A stretch of DNA of 64,000 nucleotides from Chloroflexi bacterium HGW-Chloroflexi-4 (lineage in GTDB: Bacteria; Chloroflexota; Anaerolineae; Anaerolineales; Anaerolineaceae): assembly GCA_002840715.1 (NCBI GenBank), contig PHBW01000015.1, positions 1 to 64,000 on the forward strand. Reading direction: 5' to 3'. Shown here piece after piece: positions 8,509-16,421 of this stretch. Below the pieces are notes generated by a model, which was not told where the DNA came from, did not search any database, and worked only from the letters and a program-made list of their open reading frames with translations. Every line of letters begins with the position of its first letter. The stretch's first letter is position 1. Made by a program: the position numbers and the translations under genes.

Positions 8509-10506
8509 ATGACCCAAAATATTCATTTGATCTTTAAAACCCACCTTGATGTGGGTTTTACCGATTATGCTTCGCGCGTTGTGGAGCGTTACTTCAAGAA
8601 ATATATCCCCGTCTCTTTGCGGGTCGCCCGTCAGATGCGTGATTCAGACCGCCCCGAACGCTTTATTTGGACTACCGGCTCCTGGTTGATCTATGAATAT
8701 CTTGAACAGGCCAACGCCCTTGAGCGCGCTGAAATGGAAGCCGCCATTGACCTGGGTGAAATAGCATGGCACGCCCTGCCATTCACCACCCATACAGAAT
8801 TGATGGACCCCGACCTTTTTCGGTTTGGGCTGTCACTTTCACAATCGTTGGATAAACGTTTTGGCAAGAAAACGATTGCCGCAAAAATGACAGATGTACC
8901 CGGTCACACGCGCGGCATCGTGCCGCTGTTGGTTGAAGCCGGGGTAAACTTTTTGCACATTGGGGTGAATCCAGCATCAACAGTTCCCAATGTGCCGCCG
9001 CTCTTCCGTTGGCAGGATGAAAGCGGGGTTGAAGTAATGGTAATGTATGAGAGCGGCTACGGGAGTGCCTTTGAGATTGACGGAGTTGAAGATTCACTGG
9101 CTTTTGCGCACACCGGTGACAACCTGGGTCCGCAATCACCAGATCATGTCTTGGATGTCTATCGTGAAATGCACGCCTGGTTCCCCGGCGCCAACGTTTT
9201 TGCCTCAACACTTGACCAGTTTGCCGAAAAGCTGGAACCCGTTCGCAGCAGACTGCCTGTGGTGACCGATGAGATTGGCGACACCTGGATTCACGGCATA
9301 GGCAGCGACCCTATAAAAATCAGCCGCTATCGTGAATTGCTGCGCCTGCGCTGCGAGTGGCTCAGAACCAAAAAAGTTACCAGCACTGACAGGTTATTCT
9401 GCAATTTCAACCGACGCCTATTATTGGTGCCTGAACATACCTGGGGCATGGATGAAAAAACCTTCCTGGGTGATCACGAGAATTACACTGCCGAAAAATT
9501 TAAATTCGCCAGAAGCTTTCCCAATTTCAAGAAGTTTGAATCTTCATGGGTTGAAAAACGCAGCTATCTGCAAAAAGCAGTCAATGCGCTGGAAGATTCT
9601 CCATTGGCAGAAGAAGCCCGTCAACGGCTTGAGGCTATAAGACCCATAAAACCTGATCTTTTACAGTGGCAAAAAACAACCAGCGAAAAGATCGAACTGC
9701 ACACTTCTCACTTTGATCTTCAGATCAATCCGCTGCGCGACGGATTGGTCTCTTTGGTTGATCGAAAGACCCAACACCAATGGGTGGATGATGATCATCA
9801 CCTGGGGGCACTGACCTACCAAACTTTTTCGGCGGAAGAGTATGACCGCTTTTTTAGTCAGTACATCATCAACGCCGCCCAAAATGGCGATTGGCCGAAA
9901 GAAGATTTCACCAAGCCTGGTCTGGAACTGGCGAAGCCCGTCAGCGCTATATGGAAACCCTACATCCACGACTGTTATTACAGACAAACCCCTGCCCAAT
10001 CAGAATTTCTTTTTCACATGACGTTCGAGCAAGAATGCGTGGTGAATTATGGCGCGCCAAAAGAGGTATTCCTGACCTATCAATTTCCACACGAGGGCGG
10101 GTCTTTCTCGATGGAATTGCAGTGGTTTAACAAACAAGCCTGCCGTATGCCAGAGGCTTTGTGGTTCGGTTTCAAACCCAGACTGCTCGAGGGCGCGAAA
10201 TGGCAGATTGAAAAACTTGGAAAGATGATCTCTCCGCTTTCGGTGGTTGAAAATGGAAACCGACATCTGCATGCAGCAGGTTCCAGGGTTGAATTGAGTC
10301 ATTTCAAAGGTAAGTTGGTCATTATGCCGCTGGATTCTCCTTTAGTGGCGCCGGGCGTTCCATCACTGCTGGATTTTAACAATAAGCAGCCTGACGTAAA
10401 GCAAGGCATGCATTTCTGTCTGGTAAATAACTTATGGGGCACCAACTTCCCAATGTGGTTTGAGGAAGATTGTCTTTTCAGATTTATCGTAAACCTGACA
10501 GATTAA
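8509..10506 (+). CDS. DUF5054 protein, GH38-like glycoside hydrolase
   Basis: A 665-residue protein, cytoplasmic by lack of a signal peptide. The N-terminus reads IHLIFKTHLDVGFTD, in which the H-L-D pair matches the zinc-binding H-x-D of GH38 alpha-mannosidases. A second segment, MTDVPGHT near residue 126, lines up with the GH38 DPFGHS nucleophile region. Residues from about 400 are beta-rich, as in the GH38 C-terminal domain. This family is catalogued as DUF5054; activity and sugar specificity are unproven. The ATG at 8509 follows a TTG at 8506; ATG is preferred, though the ribosome site is poor. It shares an operon with the sugar-type MFS transporter, which supports carbohydrate breakdown. 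Confidence 0.72.
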   Translation: MTQNIHLIFKTHLDVGFTDYASRVVERYFKKYIPVSLRVARQMRDSDRPERFIWTTGSWLIYEYLEQANALERAEMEAAIDLGEIAWHALPFTTHTELMDPDLFRFGLSLSQSLDKRFGKKTIAAKMTDVPGHTRGIVPLLVEAGVNFLHIGVNPASTVPNVPPLFRWQDESGVEVMVMYESGYGSAFEIDGVEDSLAFAHTGDNLGPQSPDHVLDVYREMHAWFPGANVFASTLDQFAEKLEPVRSRLPVVTDEIGDTWIHGIGSDPIKISRYRELLRLRCEWLRTKKVTSTDRLFCNFNRRLLLVPEHTWGMDEKTFLGDHENYTAEKFKFARSFPNFKKFESSWVEKRSYLQKAVNALEDSPLAEEARQRLEAIRPIKPDLLQWQKTTSEKIELHTSHFDLQINPLRDGLVSLVDRKTQHQWVDDDHHLGALTYQTFSAEEYDRFFSQYIINAAQNGDWPKEDFTKPGLELAKPVSAIWKPYIHDCYYRQTPAQSEFLFHMTFEQECVVNYGAPKEVFLTYQFPHEGGSFSMELQWFNKQACRMPEALWFGFKPRLLEGAKWQIEKLGKMISPLSVVENGNRHLHAAGSRVELSHFKGKLVIMPLDSPLVAPGVPSLLDFNNKQPDVKQGMHFCLVNNLWGTNFPMWFEEDCLFRFIVNLTD

Positions 10507-10584
10507 TTGTGTCGATATCTGATGCAACCTATCTATGGATGCAACGTATATCATATAAATCATTAATACTTTAAAGAGGTTAAC

Positions 10585-11580
10585 ATGGATAATCATCCGC
10601 GATATCGTTCGTTGTTTTGGCCCATTTTATTGGTAGGTGTGGGTTTGGTCTGGCTGCTCAGCAACCTTGGTATGATTCAGCCGATCAGTTTGGGTTCAGT
10701 CTTGAAGTTCTGGCCGGTCCTATTGATCGTTTTTGGCCTGGATATGCTCTTTGGCCGCCGCTATCCGTGGGTCGGAGCAGTTGTGGGACTGCTGGCTGTA
10801 GCCGGTGTTGTGGCCTTATTGATGTTTGGCCCGCAAGTTGGCATCACCACCAACACAGAAACAAAATCCGAGACATTTGCCACCCCACTTGAAGGTGTGA
10901 AAACCGCTGATTATAACTTCGATACTTCATCTTCACCGGTAGAAATCTCAGCTCTGGATGACAATGATTTCGATTTAATTTCGGCAGACATCACCTATCG
11001 CGGTACCATGCGTTTTGATGTCAGCGGCTCTGACCACACAACCGTGTGGATGTCGGAATATTCAGACAACACATCCTGGCTGAATTGGGATTTTTCATTT
11101 GATAATCTCAGATGGGATATCGGTCTGTCACCCGAAGTCCCGGCAGATATCGTCCTGAACGGTGGTTCAGGTTCAATCAATATGGATCTGACCGGGCTTC
11201 AATTGAACTCTTTACAAACTGACACAGGATCCGGTTCTTCCAATATCACCCTTCCTCAATCAAGCGAATCCTATACCGTTGATGTTGAAAGCGGATCAGG
11301 TTCAGTTTCACTTCGAGCACCCGATCAAACCTCATTCACGCTTACGCTTGATACGGGCAGCGGTTCGACCAATGTAATTATTCCAGCAAAAGCCGCTGTT
11401 CGGATTGAAGTCAATGATGATGGTTCCGGCAGCCTTGACCTTCCGAATGGGTTGATGAAAACTTCAGACAGCTCCAGTTTTGATATTGGCGCCTGGCAGA
11501 CCCCCAATTACGACACAGCCGAATATAAAATCCTGGTCCAAATTTTGGGTCAGGGATCTGGAAGCATCTCAATTCGTTAA
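10585..11580 (+). CDS. LiaI/LiaF-like membrane protein with beta-repeat domain
   Basis: A 331-residue protein. Residues 10-90 carry about three transmembrane helices in a LiaI/LiaF-type (DUF5668-like) arrangement: a first helix with WPILLVGVGLVWLL, a FWPVLLIVFGLDMLFG helix, and a third. Residues 100-331 are extracytoplasmic and beta-rich, with at least four GSGS-containing turns (near residues 192, 216, 238 and 260), as in DUF4097-like beta-helix domains. LiaF-type proteins modulate envelope-stress two-component systems, but no histidine kinase is adjacent, so that role is only an analogy. AGAGGT precedes the ATG, and a perfect terminator follows. Confidence 0.68.
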   Translation: MDNHPRYRSLFWPILLVGVGLVWLLSNLGMIQPISLGSVLKFWPVLLIVFGLDMLFGRRYPWVGAVVGLLAVAGVVALLMFGPQVGITTNTETKSETFATPLEGVKTADYNFDTSSSPVEISALDDNDFDLISADITYRGTMRFDVSGSDHTTVWMSEYSDNTSWLNWDFSFDNLRWDIGLSPEVPADIVLNGGSGSINMDLTGLQLNSLQTDTGSGSSNITLPQSSESYTVDVESGSGSVSLRAPDQTSFTLTLDTGSGSTNVIIPAKAAVRIEVNDDGSGSLDLPNGLMKTSDSSSFDIGAWQTPNYDTAEYKILVQILGQGSGSISIR

Positions 11581-11604
11581 TTTGTTGGTTCTCCCCCTTA
11601 ATTT

Positions 11605-11637
11605 GAAACCCGTCGAACCCTTGACGGGTTTCTTTTT
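11605..11637 (+). terminator. Rho-independent terminator, overlapped by the next promoter
   Basis: A perfect 10-bp stem (GAAACCCGTC and complement), an 8-nt loop and TTTTT. Its 3' half contains the -35 element of the following Fur-family gene. Confidence 0.92.
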
Positions 11638-11648
11638 AGCCCTATAAT
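11621..11648 (+). promoter_or_regulatory. Promoter of the Fur/zinc-transport operon
   Basis: TTGACG (11621-11626), a 16-bp spacer and a perfect TATAAT (11643-11648). The -35 lies inside the stem of the upstream terminator, so the two elements share DNA. Confidence 0.72.
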
Positions 11649-11653
11649 GATAA

Positions 11654-11668
11654 TGAAAAACATTTTCA
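11654..11668 (+). promoter_or_regulatory. Putative Fur/Zur operator
   Basis: A dyad TGAAAA-ACA-TTTTCA with perfect 6-bp arms, 5 bp after the -10, covering the expected transcription start. AT-rich dyads of this kind are typical of Fur-family operators. It suggests that the regulator encoded just downstream represses its own operon. Confidence 0.5.
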
Positions 11669-11680
11669 ATAAGGATGCTC

Positions 11681-12127
11681 GTGATAGAAACTGAACGCTG
11701 GTTGGAATTGCTTGAAGAAAAAGGCGGTCGAATTACCGGTCCGCGCAAGGCGATTGTGGAACTGATGGTCAAAGCAGATCATGCCCTCAGCCCTGTGGAT
11801 GTGTTTGACCAGGCCCGAAGCAAATATCCGAAGATGGGGTTGGTGACTGTCTACCGAACGCTTGAAATATTGAGTGAGTTGGGTCTGGTTGAGCGAGTTC
11901 ACCAGCAGGATGGCTGCCACATGTATTTACGGGCTGCAAATGGACATGAACACTTGTTAATCTGTTCTCGCTGCGGCAAGGCGGCTTATTTTTCAGGTGA
12001 TGATCTAAGCGTTTTAATCGACAGAATCAGCAGCGAAAGTGGATTCGTAATCCAAAGCCATTGGCTGCAGCTTCAGGGTATTTGCCAAAAGTGTCAACCA
12101 AAAAAGTTTCAAACACCTATTGAGTAA
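11681..12127 (+). CDS. Fur-family metal-responsive repressor, probably Zur-like
   Basis: Cytoplasmic DNA-binding repressor of 148 residues. The N-terminal winged helix includes RITGPRKAIVELM and the recognition segment GLVTVYRTLEILSELGLV, which is diagnostic of Fur proteins. The C-terminal dimerisation domain has the GHEHLLICSRCG metal-binding region, and two CxxC pairs (CSRC and CQKC) form the structural zinc site. I chose the GTG at 11681 because AAGG lies 6 nt upstream; an in-frame ATG at 11675 directly abuts that AAGG. The next three genes are a zinc/manganese-type ABC importer 6 bp downstream, so a zinc uptake repressor (Zur) is the likeliest role. Confidence 0.85.
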   Translation: MIETERWLELLEEKGGRITGPRKAIVELMVKADHALSPVDVFDQARSKYPKMGLVTVYRTLEILSELGLVERVHQQDGCHMYLRAANGHEHLLICSRCGKAAYFSGDDLSVLIDRISSESGFVIQSHWLQLQGICQKCQPKKFQTPIE

Positions 12128-12133
12128 AAAATA

Positions 12134-13051
12134 ATGAAAAAATCCACTTTTGCCATTTTTCTGATCATGCTTATTTCTCTTGCAGCATGTACACCATCAG
12201 AGTCTTCAAAAACAGACATCAAAATTGTTGCATCCACTACACTGGTGGGAGATGTGGTTAGTCAAATTGGTGGTGACCATATTCAGCTGACCGTGCTTTT
12301 CCCTGTGGGGGCTGACCCACACACTTTTGAACCGCGGCCACAAGATGTTGCTGCCATCTCCGAGGCCAGGGTCATCTTCCTCAACGGGCTTGAATTGGAG
12401 CACTCTTTGGAAAGCATTCTGGATTCAAATGCCACCGGCTCAATCGTTGAGGTCTCTGAAGGAGTTGAAGTTTTACCCTTTAAAGGAAATCTACATGAAG
12501 GTGAAACTGAGAGTGACCATGCTGTCGGTGACCCGCATACTTGGATGGATCCAAACCTGGTGATGATTTGGGTGAATAATATTGAAACTGCGTTATCTGA
12601 ACTTGACCCTGATAACGCCACGGACTATGCCGCAAATGCCCAGACCTATCTTGCTGAATTAACCGACCTGGATGCCTGGATTCAAACCGAAGTTGACAAA
12701 ATTCCTGTCGAAGCGCGTAAACTGGTTACTGACCACGAGAACTTGGGTTACTTCATCCATCGCTATAACTTTACATTGGTCGGGTTGGTGGTTGACAGCT
12801 TAAGCACGGGAGCTTCTCCCTCAGCGCAGGATCTTTCTGCATTAGAAGACGCCATCAAAGAACAGAATGTAAAAGCCATCTTTATTGGTGCAACAGTTAA
12901 CCCAAATTTGACTGAACAGGTGGTCAAAGACACTGGAACTAAATTGATTACCATCAATACCGAGTCGTTGGGTGAAAAGGGCAGCGATACTGCAACCTAT
13001 ATCGATTTTATGAAAAAATTAGTAACAGCCGTTGTGGATGGATTACAATAA
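12134..13051 (+). CDS. Zinc/manganese ABC transporter substrate-binding lipoprotein
   Basis: Cluster A-I metal-binding protein of 305 residues, anchored outside the membrane. The signal peptide ends with a lipobox, and Cys19 (LAAC) is the lipid anchor. The likely metal ligands are H63 (DPHTFEP), H135 (DPHTWMDP), H201 (DHENLGYF) and the acidic E277. Three histidines plus an acid resembles ZnuA more than the His2-Glu-Asp set of PsaA/MntC, so zinc is favoured. A short acidic, His-containing loop (residues 121-135) also resembles the ZnuA metal-trap loop, though it is much shorter. The ATPase and permease genes follow in the same operon. Confidence 0.92.
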   Translation: MKKSTFAIFLIMLISLAACTPSESSKTDIKIVASTTLVGDVVSQIGGDHIQLTVLFPVGADPHTFEPRPQDVAAISEARVIFLNGLELEHSLESILDSNATGSIVEVSEGVEVLPFKGNLHEGETESDHAVGDPHTWMDPNLVMIWVNNIETALSELDPDNATDYAANAQTYLAELTDLDAWIQTEVDKIPVEARKLVTDHENLGYFIHRYNFTLVGLVVDSLSTGASPSAQDLSALEDAIKEQNVKAIFIGATVNPNLTEQVVKDTGTKLITINTESLGEKGSDTATYIDFMKKLVTAVVDGLQ

Positions 13052-13074
13052 ACAAAAAAAATGATTGAGCGATA

Positions 13075-13878
13075 ATGACACATCCTTTAAAACATGATCT
13101 GAACCAACCGATATTAGATGTAGCCCATGTAAATTTTAAATTTGGTGAACATGTCGCGTTGGATGATATCACCTTTCACCTGCATACCGGTGAGAGAGTA
13201 GCTGTGGTAGGTCCAAATGGAGCCGGCAAAAGCACACTGTTCAAGGTGATTGCCGGCATCTTGCATGCTGATTCTGGAGATGTGAATGTTTTTGGGTTTG
13301 AAAGCGGAAAACACGACTGCATCGCTTATATTCCGCAGCGCAGTGTGGTTGATTGGCATTTTCCGGTGAATGTGTTTGATGTGGTCATGATGGGCAGAAC
13401 CGCCATGCTTAAACCTTTCGTCATCCCCGGCAAGCAGCATCAGGCAGCAGTCAGGCAAGCCCTTGAAAAGGTGGGCATGCAAGACCTGGCAGCCCGACAA
13501 ATCAGCCAATTATCTGGCGGTCAACAGCAGCGCATGTTCATTGCCCGCGCCCTCGCCCAGGAAGCCAATTTAATGCTCATGGATGAACCTCTGACCGGTC
13601 TCGACGACCCGGCTCAGGAGGATTTGCTAAAGTTGATGGAAAAACTTGAGCAGGATAAGGTAACCATCATGGCTGCCACCCACGATCTGGATCAGGCCGC
13701 CCAGCATTTTAACCGCATCTTTCTTTTGAACCGTCACTTGATCCGTTTTGGCAAGGCGAAAGATGTGTTAACTGCTGAAAACCTGAAAATTGCCTACGGC
13801 GGACGTCTGCGTTTGATGGAAGACGGAAAATCTGTGATGGCTTTGGACCATTCGTGCTGTGAAGGTGGTGAAGAATGA
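13075..13878 (+). CDS. Metal ABC transporter ATP-binding protein (ZnuC/MntB-type)
   Basis: A 267-residue ATPase that powers the metal importer. It has Walker A (GPNGAGKST near residue 43), the Q-loop (IPQRS), the signature LSGGQQQR, Walker B with catalytic Glu (LMLMDEP) and the switch His (ATHDLD). The C-terminus contains DHSCCEGG, a Cys-rich tail that might bind metal. It starts 23 bp after the binding-protein stop, and its last four bases overlap the permease start (ATGA). Confidence 0.94.
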   Translation: MTHPLKHDLNQPILDVAHVNFKFGEHVALDDITFHLHTGERVAVVGPNGAGKSTLFKVIAGILHADSGDVNVFGFESGKHDCIAYIPQRSVVDWHFPVNVFDVVMMGRTAMLKPFVIPGKQHQAAVRQALEKVGMQDLAARQISQLSGGQQQRMFIARALAQEANLMLMDEPLTGLDDPAQEDLLKLMEKLEQDKVTIMAATHDLDQAAQHFNRIFLLNRHLIRFGKAKDVLTAENLKIAYGGRLRLMEDGKSVMALDHSCCEGGEE

Positions 13879-14729
13879 TCGAATCCATCTGGTCTTGGAT
13901 CGTTCAACCGCTGACCTACGGGTTTATGCAGCGCGGGTTGGTTGCCTCCATTTTGGTGGGGACGGTGTGCGCCGTGATCGGCGCTTTTATTGTACTGCGC
14001 GGTATGGCCTTTTTTGGCGACGCTCTTTCACATACGATTTTGCCAGGGGTGGCTGTGGGGTATCTGGTTTCAGGCGGCGCACAGGGCTCTCTTTTTTGGT
14101 GGGCGCTCGGCACGGCTATTGTTTCAGCACTTGGCATTGGCATGATCAGCAAAAAGTCGCAGCTTCGTGAAGATACCTCGATTGGGATTGTCTTTGCGGG
14201 CATGTTTGCGCTGGGCATTGCACTGATCTCAACCGTGCGCAGCTACGCCGTGGATTTGAGTCATTTTTTGTTTGGTGACGTTTTGGGCGTATCTGTTCAA
14301 AGCCTGATCACGATCTTGATCTTTGGCGCGGTGGTACTCGTTGCCATTTGGGCTTTTTACAAGCAATTGGTGGTCGTCTCGTTTGATCCGCTGTTGGCAG
14401 CCACTTTGCGTCTGCCGGTCAAATTTCTCAACAATTTGCTGCTGATCTTAATTGCCATCACGGTGGCGGTATCTCTTCAAATTGTGGGTGTGGCTTTGAT
14501 GGTGGCCATGCTGGTCACCCCCGCGGCAACAGCATTTTTGCTGACCAAACGTCTGCCGCGCATGATGCTGCTGGCTGCCATTTCGGCTGTGTTATCAAGC
14601 ATCATCGGTTTGTATGTTTCGTTTTATTTGAGCATTTCATCCGGTTCGGCTGTGGTGTTAATTTGCACCTTGTTCTTTGTGGTGACCTGGGTGGTTCAAA
14701 GTCTTCGAGGAAAACGCTCCAGCCGCTGA
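13875..14729 (+). CDS. Metal ABC transporter permease (ZnuB/MntC-type)
   Basis: Integral membrane permease of 284 residues with eight to nine hydrophobic helices. Family marks include [24 protein letters not shown] at about residues 40-63 and the coupling-helix region near 135-150. It forms the channel for the metal delivered by the upstream lipoprotein. It overlaps the ATPase gene by 4 bp, so the four-gene unit (regulator, binding protein, ATPase, permease) is probably one transcript. Confidence 0.94.
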   Translation: MIESIWSWIVQPLTYGFMQRGLVASILVGTVCAVIGAFIVLRGMAFFGDALSHTILPGVAVGYLVSGGAQGSLFWWALGTAIVSALGIGMISKKSQLREDTSIGIVFAGMFALGIALISTVRSYAVDLSHFLFGDVLGVSVQSLITILIFGAVVLVAIWAFYKQLVVVSFDPLLAATLRLPVKFLNNLLLILIAITVAVSLQIVGVALMVAMLVTPAATAFLLTKRLPRMMLLAAISAVLSSIIGLYVSFYLSISSGSAVVLICTLFFVVTWVVQSLRGKRSSR

Positions 14730-14784
14730 GTTTTTTCATTATGATACAATAATGGTTCAATTGAGTTCAGGAAAGGATGTTTGT

Positions 14785-15297
14785 ATGACTTCAAAACAAT
14801 ACGCAAAAGCCCCCGAGATGGTGATTGACTCACACAAGAATTACACCGCCACCTTCAAGACCGATAAAGGGGATATCGTCGTCAGCTTGTATGCAGCCAA
14901 AGTACCCAAGACCGTTAACAATTTCGTTTTTCTTGCCCGCGAGGGTTTTTATGACGGTACGATTTTTCACCGTGTGATCGAAGACTTTATGGCCCAGGGC
15001 GGCGACCCCACTGGAACCGGCATGGGTGGTCCTGGCTACAAGTTCAATGATGAGTTTCACACCAGCCTGCGCCACAGTGCACCCGGTGTGCTCTCGATGG
15101 CCAATGCCGGACCGAACACAAACGGCTCACAATTCTTCATCACCCACGTGGCTACCCCCTGGCTGGATAACAAACACAGCGTTTTTGGTCAAGTCACCAA
15201 AGGCCTGGATGTTTTGTTCTCCATCCCGGCACGAAATCCTTCCAACCCCGAGTATGAGGGTGTCAAGATCAACTCGATCGAGATTGAAGAACAATAA
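14785..15297 (+). CDS. Peptidyl-prolyl cis-trans isomerase, cyclophilin type
   Basis: A 170-residue single-domain cyclophilin without a signal peptide, accelerating proline isomerisation in the cytoplasm. The active-site stretch [18 protein letters not shown] (catalytic Arg near residue 55) is present. [12 protein letters not shown] and the [12 protein letters not shown] segment complete the core. The ATG at 14785 follows GGAAAGGA at good spacing; an upstream in-frame ATG at 14752 lacks a ribosome site. It sits 55 bp after the permease and ends at a strong terminator, so it may be co-transcribed or have its own promoter. Confidence 0.92.
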   Translation: MTSKQYAKAPEMVIDSHKNYTATFKTDKGDIVVSLYAAKVPKTVNNFVFLAREGFYDGTIFHRVIEDFMAQGGDPTGTGMGGPGYKFNDEFHTSLRHSAPGVLSMANAGPNTNGSQFFITHVATPWLDNKHSVFGQVTKGLDVLFSIPARNPSNPEYEGVKINSIEIEEQ

Positions 15298-15315
15298 TTT
15301 TGTCAATGACTATCG

Positions 15316-15340
15316 AAGACACCCGCGAGGGTGTCTTTTT
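15316..15340 (+). terminator. Rho-independent terminator after the cyclophilin gene
   Basis: AAGACACCC and GGGTGTCTT form a 9-bp stem with a GCGA tetraloop and a T5 run. Its core matches the hairpin at 16393. Confidence 0.92.
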
Positions 15341-15772
15341 ATGAAAGGCAGTGATTTGTGAATAGGAATTAGGGATATGTGTGCTGAAATTAGTTATCCG
15401 TAATTTGTAAACTGTGAACTGTATTGCCTGTTGAGTATTATTTATTTTACCTTCGTTTTAGGCACGAACAGATTTACGCATCTATATATAAGCTAGAATG
15501 AACGTAATTACAGAAAAATGAAATTTTTAGGGCTCAAACCAACGCAAAATCTCGGTTTTTAAAAACCGTTCTTATCAAAAGCACTTAATATTTAAATAGC
15601 GTTTCTTTGAGAACGCTAATACAAACCAATCAAAACAGGCTTACAATAAATTCAGGATTATTTCCCCGCAGCTATTTGCCAGGATAGGTAATTTTGGTTT
15701 CACCAATCGGATGAATTTGAGCTGATCAATTTCCATCTGATTGATGTGATTCTTGTTCTGGAAAGTAAAATC
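15341..15772. other. AT-rich intergenic region with two short palindromes
   Basis: No gene is visible. The stretch contains CGGTTTTTAAAAACCG near 15553 and a hairpin AGCGTT-N8-AACGCT near 15599, both upstream of the response regulator. They might be regulatory, but nothing more can be supported. Confidence 0.4.
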
Positions 15773-16327
15773 ATGTCAGATCTCCCTTTCAGTATTTTAT
15801 TAATAGACGACAGTCCAAGTGACCTTATGCTCATTCAAAGAGCTTTTAAAAATTGTGGGATTGTTGAAGGTATTTACACTTTGTCAAATGGTTTCGAAGC
15901 CATTAGATATTTAATGGGTGAAGGGGTTTATTCTGATCGGATTAAATACCCTTACCCATCCTTAATTATTTCAGATCTAAAAATGTCAAATGGTGATGGA
16001 TTATCCATCTTGGAACACCTCAAACGGAATCCAGCCTGGGCAATCATACCAACAATCATCTTTTCTGGGTCCGGCGATAATGACGATATTCGGAGTTCTT
16101 ACATGATGGGAGCGGCTTCTTACATTCAGAAACCTAACGATTTTGAAAAAATGCGTTCAATAATAAAAACTATCGCGGATTACTGGAAGAATTGTTCCCT
16201 TCCAGATGTAGACAAATCTGGAAAACAAATTCGAACTGATACCGAGGGTAAAATTGGTGAGCGATTTCCACAACCTTTCCAAATTGACCAATCAAGGATT
16301 GAAATAAAAACAGTTATAGGGGGGTAG
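15773..16327 (+). CDS. Single-domain response regulator (Rcp1-like)
   Basis: A 184-residue protein with one receiver domain at about residues 5-135 and no DNA-binding output. Visible features are the acidic pair in LLIDDSPSD, the phospho-acceptor Asp in IISDLKMS, the Ser/Thr position in IIFSGSG and the conserved Lys in YIQKP. The RIKYPYPSLIISDLKM arrangement, with a long loop before the acceptor, resembles receivers paired with phytochrome or PAS kinases. The tail after 135 is polar and unrecognised. GGAAAG lies 7 nt before the ATG at 15773. A partner kinase could be the hybrid kinase at 23419 or one outside the window. Confidence 0.85.
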   Translation: MSDLPFSILLIDDSPSDLMLIQRAFKNCGIVEGIYTLSNGFEAIRYLMGEGVYSDRIKYPYPSLIISDLKMSNGDGLSILEHLKRNPAWAIIPTIIFSGSGDNDDIRSSYMMGAASYIQKPNDFEKMRSIIKTIADYWKNCSLPDVDKSGKQIRTDTEGKIGERFPQPFQIDQSRIEIKTVIGG

Positions 16328-16392
16328 CAAACCATATAACATCAAGGCATGATTTATTCTTGCCAGGTTTGAAGTTTGAGTCTTAAATTGTG

Positions 16393-16421
16393 AACAGACA
16401 CCCTCGAGGGTGTCTGTTTTT
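16393..16421. terminator. Shared terminator hairpin between convergent signalling genes
   Basis: AACAGACACCC and its complement form an 11-bp stem with a TCGA loop and flanking T/A runs. It lies 65 bp after the response regulator stop and touches the stop of the HD-GYP gene on the other strand. Confidence 0.85.
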
